Assembly (NCBI GenBank): GCA_934645275.1
Contig: CAKUDW010000148.1
Coordinates: 1-5,526, forward strand
Length of the DNA: 5,526 bases
Reading direction: 5' to 3'
Source: an uncultured Clostridia bacterium
Lineage (GTDB): Bacteria > Bacillota_A > Clostridia > Christensenellales > Aristaeellaceae
The notes below the pieces were generated by a model. It searched no databases. It saw only the letters and a program-made list of their open reading frames with translations, and was not told where the DNA came from. Positions 1 through 5,526 of the stretch are shown in pieces (the first letter of the stretch is position 1; every line of letters starts with the position of its first letter). Position numbers and translations under genes: made by a program.

Positions 1-15
1 GACAAGCCTGTGGAC

Positions 16-43
16 GGGGAAGCAAGCTCCCCCCTGGTTTTTT
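16..43 (+). terminator. Possible plus-strand intrinsic terminator at the window edge
   Basis: On the plus strand, GGGG at 16-19 pairs with CCCC at 29-32 and AG (21-22) pairs with CT (27-28). One A is bulged and the loop is CAAG. A five-base spacer (33-37) and six T (38-43) follow. This resembles a modest Rho-independent terminator for a gene converging from the left, outside the window. Plus frame 1 is open from base 1 to a TGA at 52-54, so a plus-strand reading frame could end here, but 17 codons are too few to call. The spacer before the T-run weakens the case. Confidence 0.3.
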
Positions 44-53
44 CGACAGTCTG

Positions 54-83
54 ACGGCGGCAGGATAGGTATCCTGCCGCCGT
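54..83 (-). terminator. Perfect 14-bp inverted repeat just past the transketolase stop; probable transcript-end hairpin
   Basis: Bases 54-67 are the exact reverse complement of 70-83. In RNA this gives a GC-rich stem of about 13 bp with a four-base loop. It begins 24 nt after the transketolase stop codon, the usual place for a 3'-end hairpin. No U-tract follows directly in the minus direction: the RNA continues CAGACUGUCG and then six A. It is therefore not a textbook intrinsic terminator. It may be a U-poor terminator or a structure protecting the mRNA 3' end from exonucleases. Confidence 0.5.
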
Positions 84-107
84 GCTTATCATATGGGTTA
101 TTATGAA

Positions 108-2081
108 TTACTTACCGAGCACTTTTTTGGCGTTGGCCGCGACGTTTTCCGCCGTGAAGCCGAACTCCTTGAACAGCAGGCCGGCGGGAGCGGATGCACC
201 GAAGTGATCCAGCGTGACGGTCGCGCCGTCCAGGCCGACGTACTTGTGCCAGCCGAAGCTCGCAGCCGCTTCCACCGCAACGCGTGCGCGCACGGCCTTG
301 GGCATGACGGACTCCTTGTATTCATCAGACTGCGCCTCAAACAGCTCGAAGCTGGGCATGGAGATGACGCGGGCGTCAATGCCCTCTTCTTTGAGCAGTT
401 TCTGTGCGCCAACGCACTGTTCAACCTCGGAACCGGAGGCCATCAGCAGTACGTCGGGAGTTGCCTTTTCACTGTCAGAGATGATGTAGCCGCCTTTGAG
501 CGCATCCAGACCGCTCTTGTCGTACAGCGGCAGGTTCTGGCGGGTGAGTACCAGTGCCACGGGATGTTTTTCAGTCAGCGCAGCAATCCAGCCGGCGGCA
601 GTTTCCTTGCTGTCTGCCGGACGGAACACGATCAGCCCCGGTACGGCGCGCAGGCCGGCCAGATGCTCGATGGGCTGATGGGTCGGGCCATCCTCGCCGA
701 CGCCGATGGAATCGTGCGTCAGAATATAGGGCACGCCCAGATTCATGATGGAGGACATGCGCATCGCATTCTTCATGTAATCGGAGAACACGAAGAAGGT
801 GGCGCAGTAGGGACGCAGGCCGCCGTGCAGGTAAATACCATTGCAGATGGCCGCCATTGCATGCTCGCGCACGCCGAAGTGCAGGTTGTCGCCGTCCGGC
901 GTTTCCTTGGAGAAATCGCCCTTGCCCTTCATGTAGGACTTGTTGGAGGGCGCAAGGTCGGCCGAGCCGCCGAAGAAATTCGGCACATACTTGGTCAGAC
1001 GGTTGAGCACCTCGCCGCTGGAAGCGCGGGTGGCGCTGCCCTTTTCAAAGGCGAACAGATCGTCGCACTTGGTCAGATCCACGATTTCGCCAGAGAACCA
1101 CTTGTCGAATTCGGCCTTCAACTCCGGATACGCCTTGGCATATTCGGCCATCAGCTCGTCCCACTTCGCTTCGGCAGCCTTACCCGCCTTCAGGGTTTCG
1201 GCCGTGCAATCGTACACTTCCTGCGGCACGGCGAAGTCTTCGGTGCAGGGCCATTCGAGATTCTTCTTGGTTTCGGCCAGGTTTTCCACACCGAGCGGTT
1301 CGCCGTGGGAAGCGGCCATGCCCTGCTTCGGGGAACCAAAGCCGATGGCGGTGTGGCACACGATCAGCGTGGGCTTATCAGACTTCTTGGCCACGGTCAG
1401 CGCTGCGTCGATCTGCCGCCAGCAGTTGCCTTCCTTCACGTCGATCACGTTCCAGCCATAGGCGCGGAAGCGCGCGGGTACATCCTCGCGGAAGGCGATG
1501 TTGGTGTCGCCCTCAATGGAGATCTCGTTGTCGTCGTACAGTGCAATCAGCTTGTTCAGGCCCAGCGTACCGGCCAGCGAGCAGGCTTCGTGGGAAATGC
1601 CTTCCATCATGCAACCGTCGCCCAGAATGCAGTAGGTGTAATGATCGACCACCGGATAGCCGTCGCGGTTGAACTTCGCTGCCAGATGCTTTTCCGCCAT
1701 CGCCATGCCGACCGCGTTGGCAATGCCCTGACCCAGCGGGCCCGTGGTGGTTTCCACGCCGATGGTGTGGCCGTATTCAGGATGGCCGGGGGTCTTGGAG
1801 CCGAACTGACGGAACTGTTTCAAATCCTCAATCGTCAGGCCGTAGCCAAAGAGGTGCAGCAGGCTGTACATCAGCATGGAACCATGACCGGAAGAGAGCA
1901 CGAAGCGGTCGCGGTTGATCCACTTGGGGTCGGCCGGATTATGCTTCATCTGCTTGCCCCACAGGGCATAGGCGGCCGGGGCCGCGCCCATGGGCATACC
2001 GGGATGGCCGGAGTTGGCCTTCTGAACCGCTTCTGCGGACAGAATGCGAATGGCGTTGACGACCAGCTGTTCATGAGTCAT
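108..2081 (-). CDS. tkt: Transketolase (TPP-dependent), full length
   Basis: Transketolase moves two-carbon ketol units between sugar phosphates (xylulose-5-P with ribose-5-P or erythrose-4-P) in the cytoplasmic non-oxidative pentose phosphate pathway. The 657-residue product has the usual full length and is not the split two-subunit form. The N-terminal TPP domain shows SGHPGMPMG with His26, SSGHGSML with His66, PGHPE with His100, GPLGQG near 114-119, and the thiamine-Mg motif GDG (154-156) through DDN (Asn185). His259 lies in ASHGEP. The pyrimidine-binding domain shows GVREHAM with catalytic Glu406 and GPTHQP with His468. The C-terminal domain ends [15 protein letters not shown]. All expected catalytic residues are present. 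A GTG at 2090 would add three residues, but it is only 2 nt from the AGGAG ribosome-binding site, so ATG at 2081 is preferred. The gene has its own promoter and contains no TTA, CTA or TCA codons, which suggests strong codon bias and high expression. Confidence 0.97.
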   Translation of the reverse strand: MTHEQLVVNAIRILSAEAVQKANSGHPGMPMGAAPAAYALWGKQMKHNPADPKWINRDRFVLSSGHGSMLMYSLLHLFGYGLTIEDLKQFRQFGSKTPGHPEYGHTIGVETTTGPLGQGIANAVGMAMAEKHLAAKFNRDGYPVVDHYTYCILGDGCMMEGISHEACSLAGTLGLNKLIALYDDNEISIEGDTNIAFREDVPARFRAYGWNVIDVKEGNCWRQIDAALTVAKKSDKPTLIVCHTAIGFGSPKQGMAASHGEPLGVENLAETKKNLEWPCTEDFAVPQEVYDCTAETLKAGKAAEAKWDELMAEYAKAYPELKAEFDKWFSGEIVDLTKCDDLFAFEKGSATRASSGEVLNRLTKYVPNFFGGSADLAPSNKSYMKGKGDFSKETPDGDNLHFGVREHAMAAICNGIYLHGGLRPYCATFFVFSDYMKNAMRMSSIMNLGVPYILTHDSIGVGEDGPTHQPIEHLAGLRAVPGLIVFRPADSKETAAGWIAALTEKHPVALVLTRQNLPLYDKSGLDALKGGYIISDSEKATPDVLLMASGSEVEQCVGAQKLLKEEGIDARVISMPSFELFEAQSDEYKESVMPKAVRARVAVEAAASFGWHKYVGLDGATVTLDHFGASAPAGLLFKEFGFTAENVAANAKKVLGK

Positions 2082-2092
2082 TTTAAACACAT

Positions 2093-2097
2093 CTCCT
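2093..2097 (-). promoter_or_regulatory. Ribosome-binding site of transketolase (decides the start)
   Basis: The minus strand reads AGGAG here. It is 11 nt upstream of ATG 2081 and only 2 nt upstream of the in-frame GTG at 2090. The second distance is too short for initiation, which supports the ATG start. Confidence 0.75.
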
Positions 2098-2112
2098 GTT
2101 CTTGTTTATTTG

Positions 2113-2156
2113 CAGGTTCACCTGAATTTACCCGTTGTAAGCGCCGCTGCGGGCGC
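2113..2156 (-). other. Two small inverted repeats in the transketolase 5' leader
   Basis: The predicted leader runs from about 2175 to 2082. It holds a GC-rich hairpin (GCGCC at 2141-2145 with GGCGC at 2152-2156, six-base loop) and a near-palindrome (CAGGT at 2113-2117 with ACCTG at 2120-2124, two-base centre). The second lies 15 nt upstream of the ribosome-binding site. Its ACCTG-complementary arm could alternatively pair with the CAGG overlapping that site. No known riboswitch class is recognised. The palindrome could equally be a protein-binding site or chance. Confidence 0.3.
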
Positions 2157-2181
2157 GGGGAACATTATTTCTACCATTACA

Positions 2182-2209
2182 ATTATAACATATATCGCCT
2201 GCTTGCGAA
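2182..2209 (-). promoter_or_regulatory. Sigma-A type promoter for transketolase (extended -10)
   Basis: On the minus strand the -10 is a perfect TATAAT (2182-2187), preceded by TGT to form an extended -10 (TGnTATAAT). The -35 candidate TTCGCA (2204-2209) matches TTGACA at four of six positions with a 16-bp spacer. The flanking DNA up to the mutase stop is AT-rich, in contrast to the GC-rich genes. Transcription should start near 2175 and give a leader of about 95 nt. No operator for a known regulator is recognised. Confidence 0.75.
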
Positions 2210-2251
2210 ATACGCTTTACGTGAAATTTGATAAATTTTATAGCGAATGGC

Positions 2252-3760
2252 TCATGCCCTGGCCGCGGCCTTCAGCGGGGCGAGATCCAGCGTGGTTACA
2301 TCCTCCAGCAGTGCGTACAGTTGGCGCAGCATGCGGCCTACACCACCGGGCACGTCGCTTTCTGCGTTCAACGGCATCACAGGGTCGTGTACCGACAGCC
2401 GCAGCAGGAACCAGGCGTTGTTCACGCCGCCATCCAGATTAAACGAAATGCGCACGCCCTCGCGGTTGTCTGGTGCGAGATTCCACTCCGGGTTCTCCAG
2501 CGTGTGTGAAAGGATGACTTCGATTACTTCCTGACCGGCCGTGCGGAAATCTTCTTCGAGGATGGGCAGACGGATTTCACAGCTTTCCACCGGCTCCTGA
2601 AGTTCGTCGATCAGCGAGGAGAGCGTCTGGCCCTCGCGCTTGCGGCGCATTGCCTCGCAGATCAGGCGTGTGACCAGATACATGCCGTCGTCCAGAAAAT
2701 AGTTTTCGCGCAGCGCCGCATGGCCGCTGGTTTCGATGGCCAGTGGGCAATCGATGCCCTCGCTGTTCAGGCGGATCGCCTCGTCGATTACGTTGCGATA
2801 ACCGCGCTTGAAGCGGTAGTGCGTGCCGCCCCACTCGTTGATAAACTGATTTAGCCCCGAGCTGGTCACGCTGTCGGTCACGAAGGTCGCACCCGGGTTT
2901 TCTTCCAACAGGATCGCCGCGATCAGCGCGATCAGCCGGTTGCGGTTGATGGCCTTGCCGCTTTGATCTACGATGGCCGCACGGTCGCAGTCGGCGTCAA
3001 AGATTACACCCAGATCAGCCTTGCTGTCCAACACCGCCTGCGAAATAAAGGCCATGGCCGTGGCGTCCTCGGGGTTGGGAATGTGATTCGGGAAATTACC
3101 GTCCGGCAGTAGAAACTGGCTGCCCGCCACGTTCGCGCCCAGTTCTTCCAGAAACTTTGCATAAAAGCCGCCTGCGCCGTTGCCCGCGTCTACCACCACG
3201 TGCAGCCCCAACAGCGGTTTGGCGCTCTCGTCGTTCAGGCGGCGGCGCACCATCGCTTTCAGCGACTGCTTGTAAACGGACAGAAAGTCGATTTCTTTTA
3301 CCAGCGGATCGGGGATTTCGGCTTCGGAAGCGGCTTCAATCAACGCCTTGACGTCGTTCGCAGTCAGGCCGCCGTCGCGCGTGATGAACTTGAAACCGTT
3401 TTTTCCGGACGGTTGATGGCTGGCGGTAATCATGACAGCGCCGTTGGCGCGCGTGGATTCCTCTACGCAGGTCATGAACATCGCGGGTGTGGTACACAGG
3501 TCGCAGTCCAGCACGTCGCTGTCCGCAGCCTTCATGCCCTGAATCAGCGCTTCCTTCAGCCGCGGACCGGAAAGCCGCACGTCGCGCCCGACGGCTAGCT
3601 TGATCTTGTCGGAAGTAGTGCCGTATTTGCGGGCCACCCACTGAGCGAATACGTAGCCGATTTTTTCGGCAAATTCATCCGTCAGCAGCGCCGCGTCACC
3701 ACGAATGTCCGAACCGCTTCTCAGCTTGAACCATTGGTCGAATTTGGAACTGGAACTCAT
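2252..3760 (-). CDS. Phosphohexomutase (phosphoglucomutase/phosphomannomutase superfamily), variant phosphate loop
   Basis: Enzymes of this superfamily interconvert sugar 1-phosphates and 6-phosphates through a phosphoserine. The 502-residue product has the four-domain signature in order: LRSGSDIRG near 13-21, the phosphoserine loop ITASHQPSGKNGFKF with Ser114, the metal-binding loop FDADCDR with Asp255, Asp257, Asp259 and Arg260, and the sugar-binding loop ETSGH at 343-347. The C-terminal phosphate loop reads RLSVHDP at 454-460, where most relatives have RxSxTEP. Catalytic residues are intact, so it is probably active. Glucose, mannose or glucosamine phosphate cannot be told apart from sequence, so no symbol is given. 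Flanking blocks such as NFPNHIPNPE and RGYRNVID resemble, from memory, a clade shared with plant chloroplast proteins. The frame extends to an ATG at 3802, but those 14 residues overlap the DUF2461 gene and lack a ribosome-binding site. ATG 3760 has a good one. The gene is probably co-transcribed with the DUF2461 gene 25 nt upstream. Confidence 0.92.
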   Translation of the reverse strand: MSSSSKFDQWFKLRSGSDIRGDAALLTDEFAEKIGYVFAQWVARKYGTTSDKIKLAVGRDVRLSGPRLKEALIQGMKAADSDVLDCDLCTTPAMFMTCVEESTRANGAVMITASHQPSGKNGFKFITRDGGLTANDVKALIEAASEAEIPDPLVKEIDFLSVYKQSLKAMVRRRLNDESAKPLLGLHVVVDAGNGAGGFYAKFLEELGANVAGSQFLLPDGNFPNHIPNPEDATAMAFISQAVLDSKADLGVIFDADCDRAAIVDQSGKAINRNRLIALIAAILLEENPGATFVTDSVTSSGLNQFINEWGGTHYRFKRGYRNVIDEAIRLNSEGIDCPLAIETSGHAALRENYFLDDGMYLVTRLICEAMRRKREGQTLSSLIDELQEPVESCEIRLPILEEDFRTAGQEVIEVILSHTLENPEWNLAPDNREGVRISFNLDGGVNNAWFLLRLSVHDPVMPLNAESDVPGGVGRMLRQLYALLEDVTTLDLAPLKAAARA

Positions 3761-3765
3761 AAAAA

Positions 3766-3772
3766 CCCCCTT
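3766..3772 (-). promoter_or_regulatory. Ribosome-binding site of the phosphohexomutase (decides the start)
   Basis: The minus strand reads AAGGGGG, one mismatch from the ideal AAGGAGG, followed by five T and then ATG at 3760. No comparable site precedes the upstream ATG at 3802, so 3760 is the better start. Confidence 0.65.
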
Positions 3773-3785
3773 CGGTCGCTTGCAA

Positions 3786-4463
3786 TCACAGCCTGTTCTC
3801 ATCAGGCCAGAAATTCATGATGTAGCGGTACATTGGCGTGAGCCGCCGGTAGTCCGCCGCCAGCGCGTTCGCCAGCTGCGACGACTTGATTAGCTCGAAA
3901 TCCTCAATACGCCGGAAAAAATACAGACTGCGCGCGCGATATATGGGCACAAGTGCCTCCGGCAAGCTTTCAGGCACGGCCATGCGTACCCGTTGATCCA
4001 GATAGAGACTGTAATCGTCCTTCAGCCCATCAAGCAGCGCCAGCATTTCATCGGGCCGCTGTGCCATGCGCGCCCGCAGGCCGTCCATCATCAGCCGGTT
4101 TTCGTGGTAAAAGCCCATGCCGCATTCGCCGCGCTCAACCTCCAGCTGAAAGTATAATCCGGGCACGCCGCCGCGATCCGGGCCGGGCCTGCGAAAGGCC
4201 ATCCACACATGGTCGCGGTAGGGCGATTTGTCCTTTGAAAAGCGTATGTCGCGGTTGATGCGGCTCAGCGTGCGGTGTGGGCGACGCTCCATTTCTGGAT
4301 CAATTTCCTCTATCAGCGCATTCAGATCCTGCGCCAGGGCCAGGCTCGGTTCGCGCACGGCGCGCAGATACCAGTCCCGGTTTTCCTGAAAGAACGCCCG
4401 GTTGTTGTTAAAACGAATTGCCATGAAGAATTCAAAGGCTTCATTGCTGTAACCCTGAAACAC
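3786..4463 (-). CDS. DUF2461 family protein (TIGR02453), function unknown
   Basis: This 225-residue protein is recognised as DUF2461/TIGR02453, a widespread family without an established biochemical role. The N-terminus, with MFQGYS followed by IRFNNNRAFFQENRDWY at about 16-32, matches the family's usual opening. The family core follows: RINRDIRFSKDKSPYRDHVWM at 68-88, YFQLEVERGECGMGFYH at about 104-120, and a C-terminal helical part ending in MNFWPDENRL. There is no signal peptide or membrane segment, so it is probably cytoplasmic. The start is a GTG at 4463, only 4 nt after the upstream stop, and no strong ribosome-binding site lies at normal spacing. Translation is therefore probably coupled to the upstream gene. 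A later ATG (residue 14) would remove conserved family sequence and is rejected. Position suggests one operon with the membrane protein and the mutase. That association is the only functional hint. Confidence 0.9.
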   Translation of the reverse strand: MFQGYSNEAFEFFMAIRFNNNRAFFQENRDWYLRAVREPSLALAQDLNALIEEIDPEMERRPHRTLSRINRDIRFSKDKSPYRDHVWMAFRRPGPDRGGVPGLYFQLEVERGECGMGFYHENRLMMDGLRARMAQRPDEMLALLDGLKDDYSLYLDQRVRMAVPESLPEALVPIYRARSLYFFRRIEDFELIKSSQLANALAADYRRLTPMYRYIMNFWPDENRL

Positions 4464-4467
4464 CGCG

Positions 4468-5526
4468 TTATTCCCGTCCTTTGCTCCTGGTTTTTGTCGG
4501 TTTTACCGGTGGCACGCGGCCGGTTTTGCCCAGCTCGTCGCGCCGCCGCTGCTTTTCAGCCACCGCGCGCAGCTGCCGCTGAAGCCGTGCCCGGCGCGAT
4601 GCGATCAGCAGCATCACGATCAGCGTGAGTAGCACCACACAGCCGACGATTAACAGCACGGCGAAGGTTGAACTGCCGGCGATTTTGATGCTGTTGCCTG
4701 TGAATTCAAACAGTCCCGGCTTCGCGCCCTCGGGCAACGCGCCGTCCGACGCGATGGTCACGTGTACGCCGGCTGGCGCAGTGCTCTGGCGCGTGCCGTC
4801 TTGCAGCGCATAATCCAGCGCAAAGCTGAAGTCGGTATCCTCTTGCACATGCAGCAGGAATTCGCGCTCAATCGTGCCGTCGGCAGGCAATACCACAAAT
4901 TCGCGCAGCGTGCCCAGCGTCGCCTCGCGCAGCGTGAGCTCGCGAACGCTTTCACCGCCAGTATTGGTAATCGTCAACTGCACGCGCACGTCGCCGCTGC
5001 GGCGAATGCGCGGCGTGACCGTCGCCGCTTTTATTTCAATCTGCGCGGGCGCAGCGGCCTCGCGTTCCGGCAGGCGCGCGACGTTACTTACGAAATCGAT
5101 GCGTTTGCCAGCTTCGTCCACGCCGCTCACGCGCCAGCAAAAGCCTTCGTTGCCGCGGACGGGATAGGAACGGCTGATCTCCACCGGTTCGCCGCCGGGC
5201 TGAACCGACAGCTGGTCGACAATCACGCCGCCGTAGGTTTCATCGGTGATGCGAAGACTGCGATAGCCCATTTCACCCGTAGCGCTCAGCAGCATTACCA
5301 CGTCGGCAGTGCTGGCTGAAAACGCGGAATAGCCCGCTCGTAAAATGCATTCGAGCTGCCCTTCCACGGGATATACGCGCACGTCCTCCAGGGCCTGCGT
5401 CATTACTTCGGCAGAATTCTCCGCGCTGTAGCTCAGCACGGCGTGCGAAAGCGTTTCCTGCGCGACAACCGCGCGGTTAATCAGCGTGCGGCTTTCACCG
5501 ACCTCCAGCCGCTCCACGCGGCCGGT
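4468..5526 (-). CDS. Membrane-anchored extracellular beta-sandwich (CARDB/Ig-like) protein, N-terminus beyond the window
   Basis: The frame is open to the window edge, so 352 C-terminal residues are visible and the true start is outside. A GTG at 5517 is an internal valine candidate, not a convincing start. The visible part holds two or three beta-rich segments. One is at about 50-150 and contains paired cysteines and aromatic strand patterns. A clearer one is at about 160-260, where VQLTITNTGGESVRELTL is typical of CARDB/NEW3-like adhesive or scaffold domains. A single hydrophobic helix follows at about 287-309 (STFAVLLIVGCVVLLTLIVMLLIA), then a cytoplasmic tail of about 43 residues rich in Arg and Lys. 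This predicts an outside-facing ectodomain with the C-terminus inside. No catalytic motif is visible, so the function is unknown; an envelope scaffold or sensor role is inference. Its stop is 4 nt before the DUF2461 start. Confidence 0.8.
   Translation of the reverse strand, partial: TGRVERLEVGESRTLINRAVVAQETLSHAVLSYSAENSAEVMTQALEDVRVYPVEGQLECILRAGYSAFSASTADVVMLLSATGEMGYRSLRITDETYGGVIVDQLSVQPGGEPVEISRSYPVRGNEGFCWRVSGVDEAGKRIDFVSNVARLPEREAAAPAQIEIKAATVTPRIRRSGDVRVQLTITNTGGESVRELTLREATLGTLREFVVLPADGTIEREFLLHVQEDTDFSFALDYALQDGTRQSTAPAGVHVTIASDGALPEGAKPGLFEFTGNSIKIAGSSTFAVLLIVGCVVLLTLIVMLLIASRRARLQRQLRAVAEKQRRRDELGKTGRVPPVKPTKTRSKGRE

Noticed and set aside
940..1461. A 173-residue plus-strand frame inside transketolase
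   Set aside because: It lies wholly within a strongly supported gene on the other strand and shows no recognisable motif.
93..2231. A 712-residue plus-strand protein covering the transketolase locus
   Set aside because: It is the codon-for-codon antisense of a clear transketolase, shows no recognisable domain, and would cross the transketolase promoter. It is an artefact of codon bias.
2210..2251. A terminator after the phosphohexomutase
   Set aside because: The AT-rich stretch has AAATTT-type repeats and weak CGCT/AGCG complementarity, but no stable stem followed by a U-tract on the minus strand.
2110..2442. Plus-strand frames starting in the transketolase promoter gap and running into the mutase 3' end
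   Set aside because: They have low-complexity, shadow-like composition beyond the gap, overlap the mutase antisense, and show no ribosome-binding site or family match.
2577..2834. An 85-residue minus-strand frame inside the mutase
   Set aside because: It is an out-of-frame shadow of the mutase with Arg/Pro/Gly-rich composition and no family features.
4762..5319. A 185-residue plus-strand frame opposite the membrane protein
   Set aside because: It is in register with the minus-strand gene and rich in Ala/Arg/His as expected of GC-rich antisense. The minus strand has a coherent ectodomain, transmembrane helix and tail.
5515..5517. GTG at 5517 as the start of the membrane protein
   Set aside because: The frame stays open to the window edge, no ribosome-binding site is visible in the few bases upstream, and no signal peptide follows, as an exported ectodomain would need.

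Overview
The window looks like chromosomal sequence from a Gram-positive anaerobe of the Clostridia type, fairly GC-rich (by eye in the mid to upper fifties per cent). The reasons are the strong AGGAG and AAGGGGG ribosome-binding sites, a sigma-A promoter with an extended -10 element, and proteins that resemble, from memory, those of gut Clostridia. Genus-level placement is not possible without a search. I see no mobile element, CRISPR array, tRNA or rRNA.

All four genes lie on the minus strand, so transcription runs from the right end to the left. From right to left: (1) 5526-4468, the C-terminal part of an exported, membrane-anchored protein with beta-sandwich (CARDB/Ig-like) domains, one transmembrane helix and a basic cytoplasmic tail; its start lies outside the window. 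(2) 4463-3786, a DUF2461 protein starting 4 nt after that gene. (3) 3760-2252, a phosphohexomutase (phosphoglucomutase/phosphomannomutase superfamily) starting 25 nt after the DUF2461 gene. (4) After a 170-nt AT-rich gap carrying a clear promoter, 2081-108, a full-length transketolase. The first three genes are spaced like one operon. Transketolase has its own promoter, though read-through from the mutase is possible because no terminator is visible between them.

The left edge (1-107) holds no supported gene. It has a 14-bp perfect inverted repeat just past the transketolase stop. Beyond it is a second hairpin followed by six T on the plus strand, which could terminate a converging gene to the left of the window.

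Together the recognisable enzymes are central sugar metabolism: hexose-1-phosphate/hexose-6-phosphate interconversion and the non-oxidative pentose phosphate pathway. The link to the membrane protein and the DUF2461 protein is by position only. Two gene starts are better placed downstream of the longest open frame: transketolase at 2081 and the mutase at 3760. I found no convincing new biological system. The points most worth a second look are the variant phosphate-binding loop of the mutase, the unexplained three-gene operon, and the paired hairpins at the left edge.
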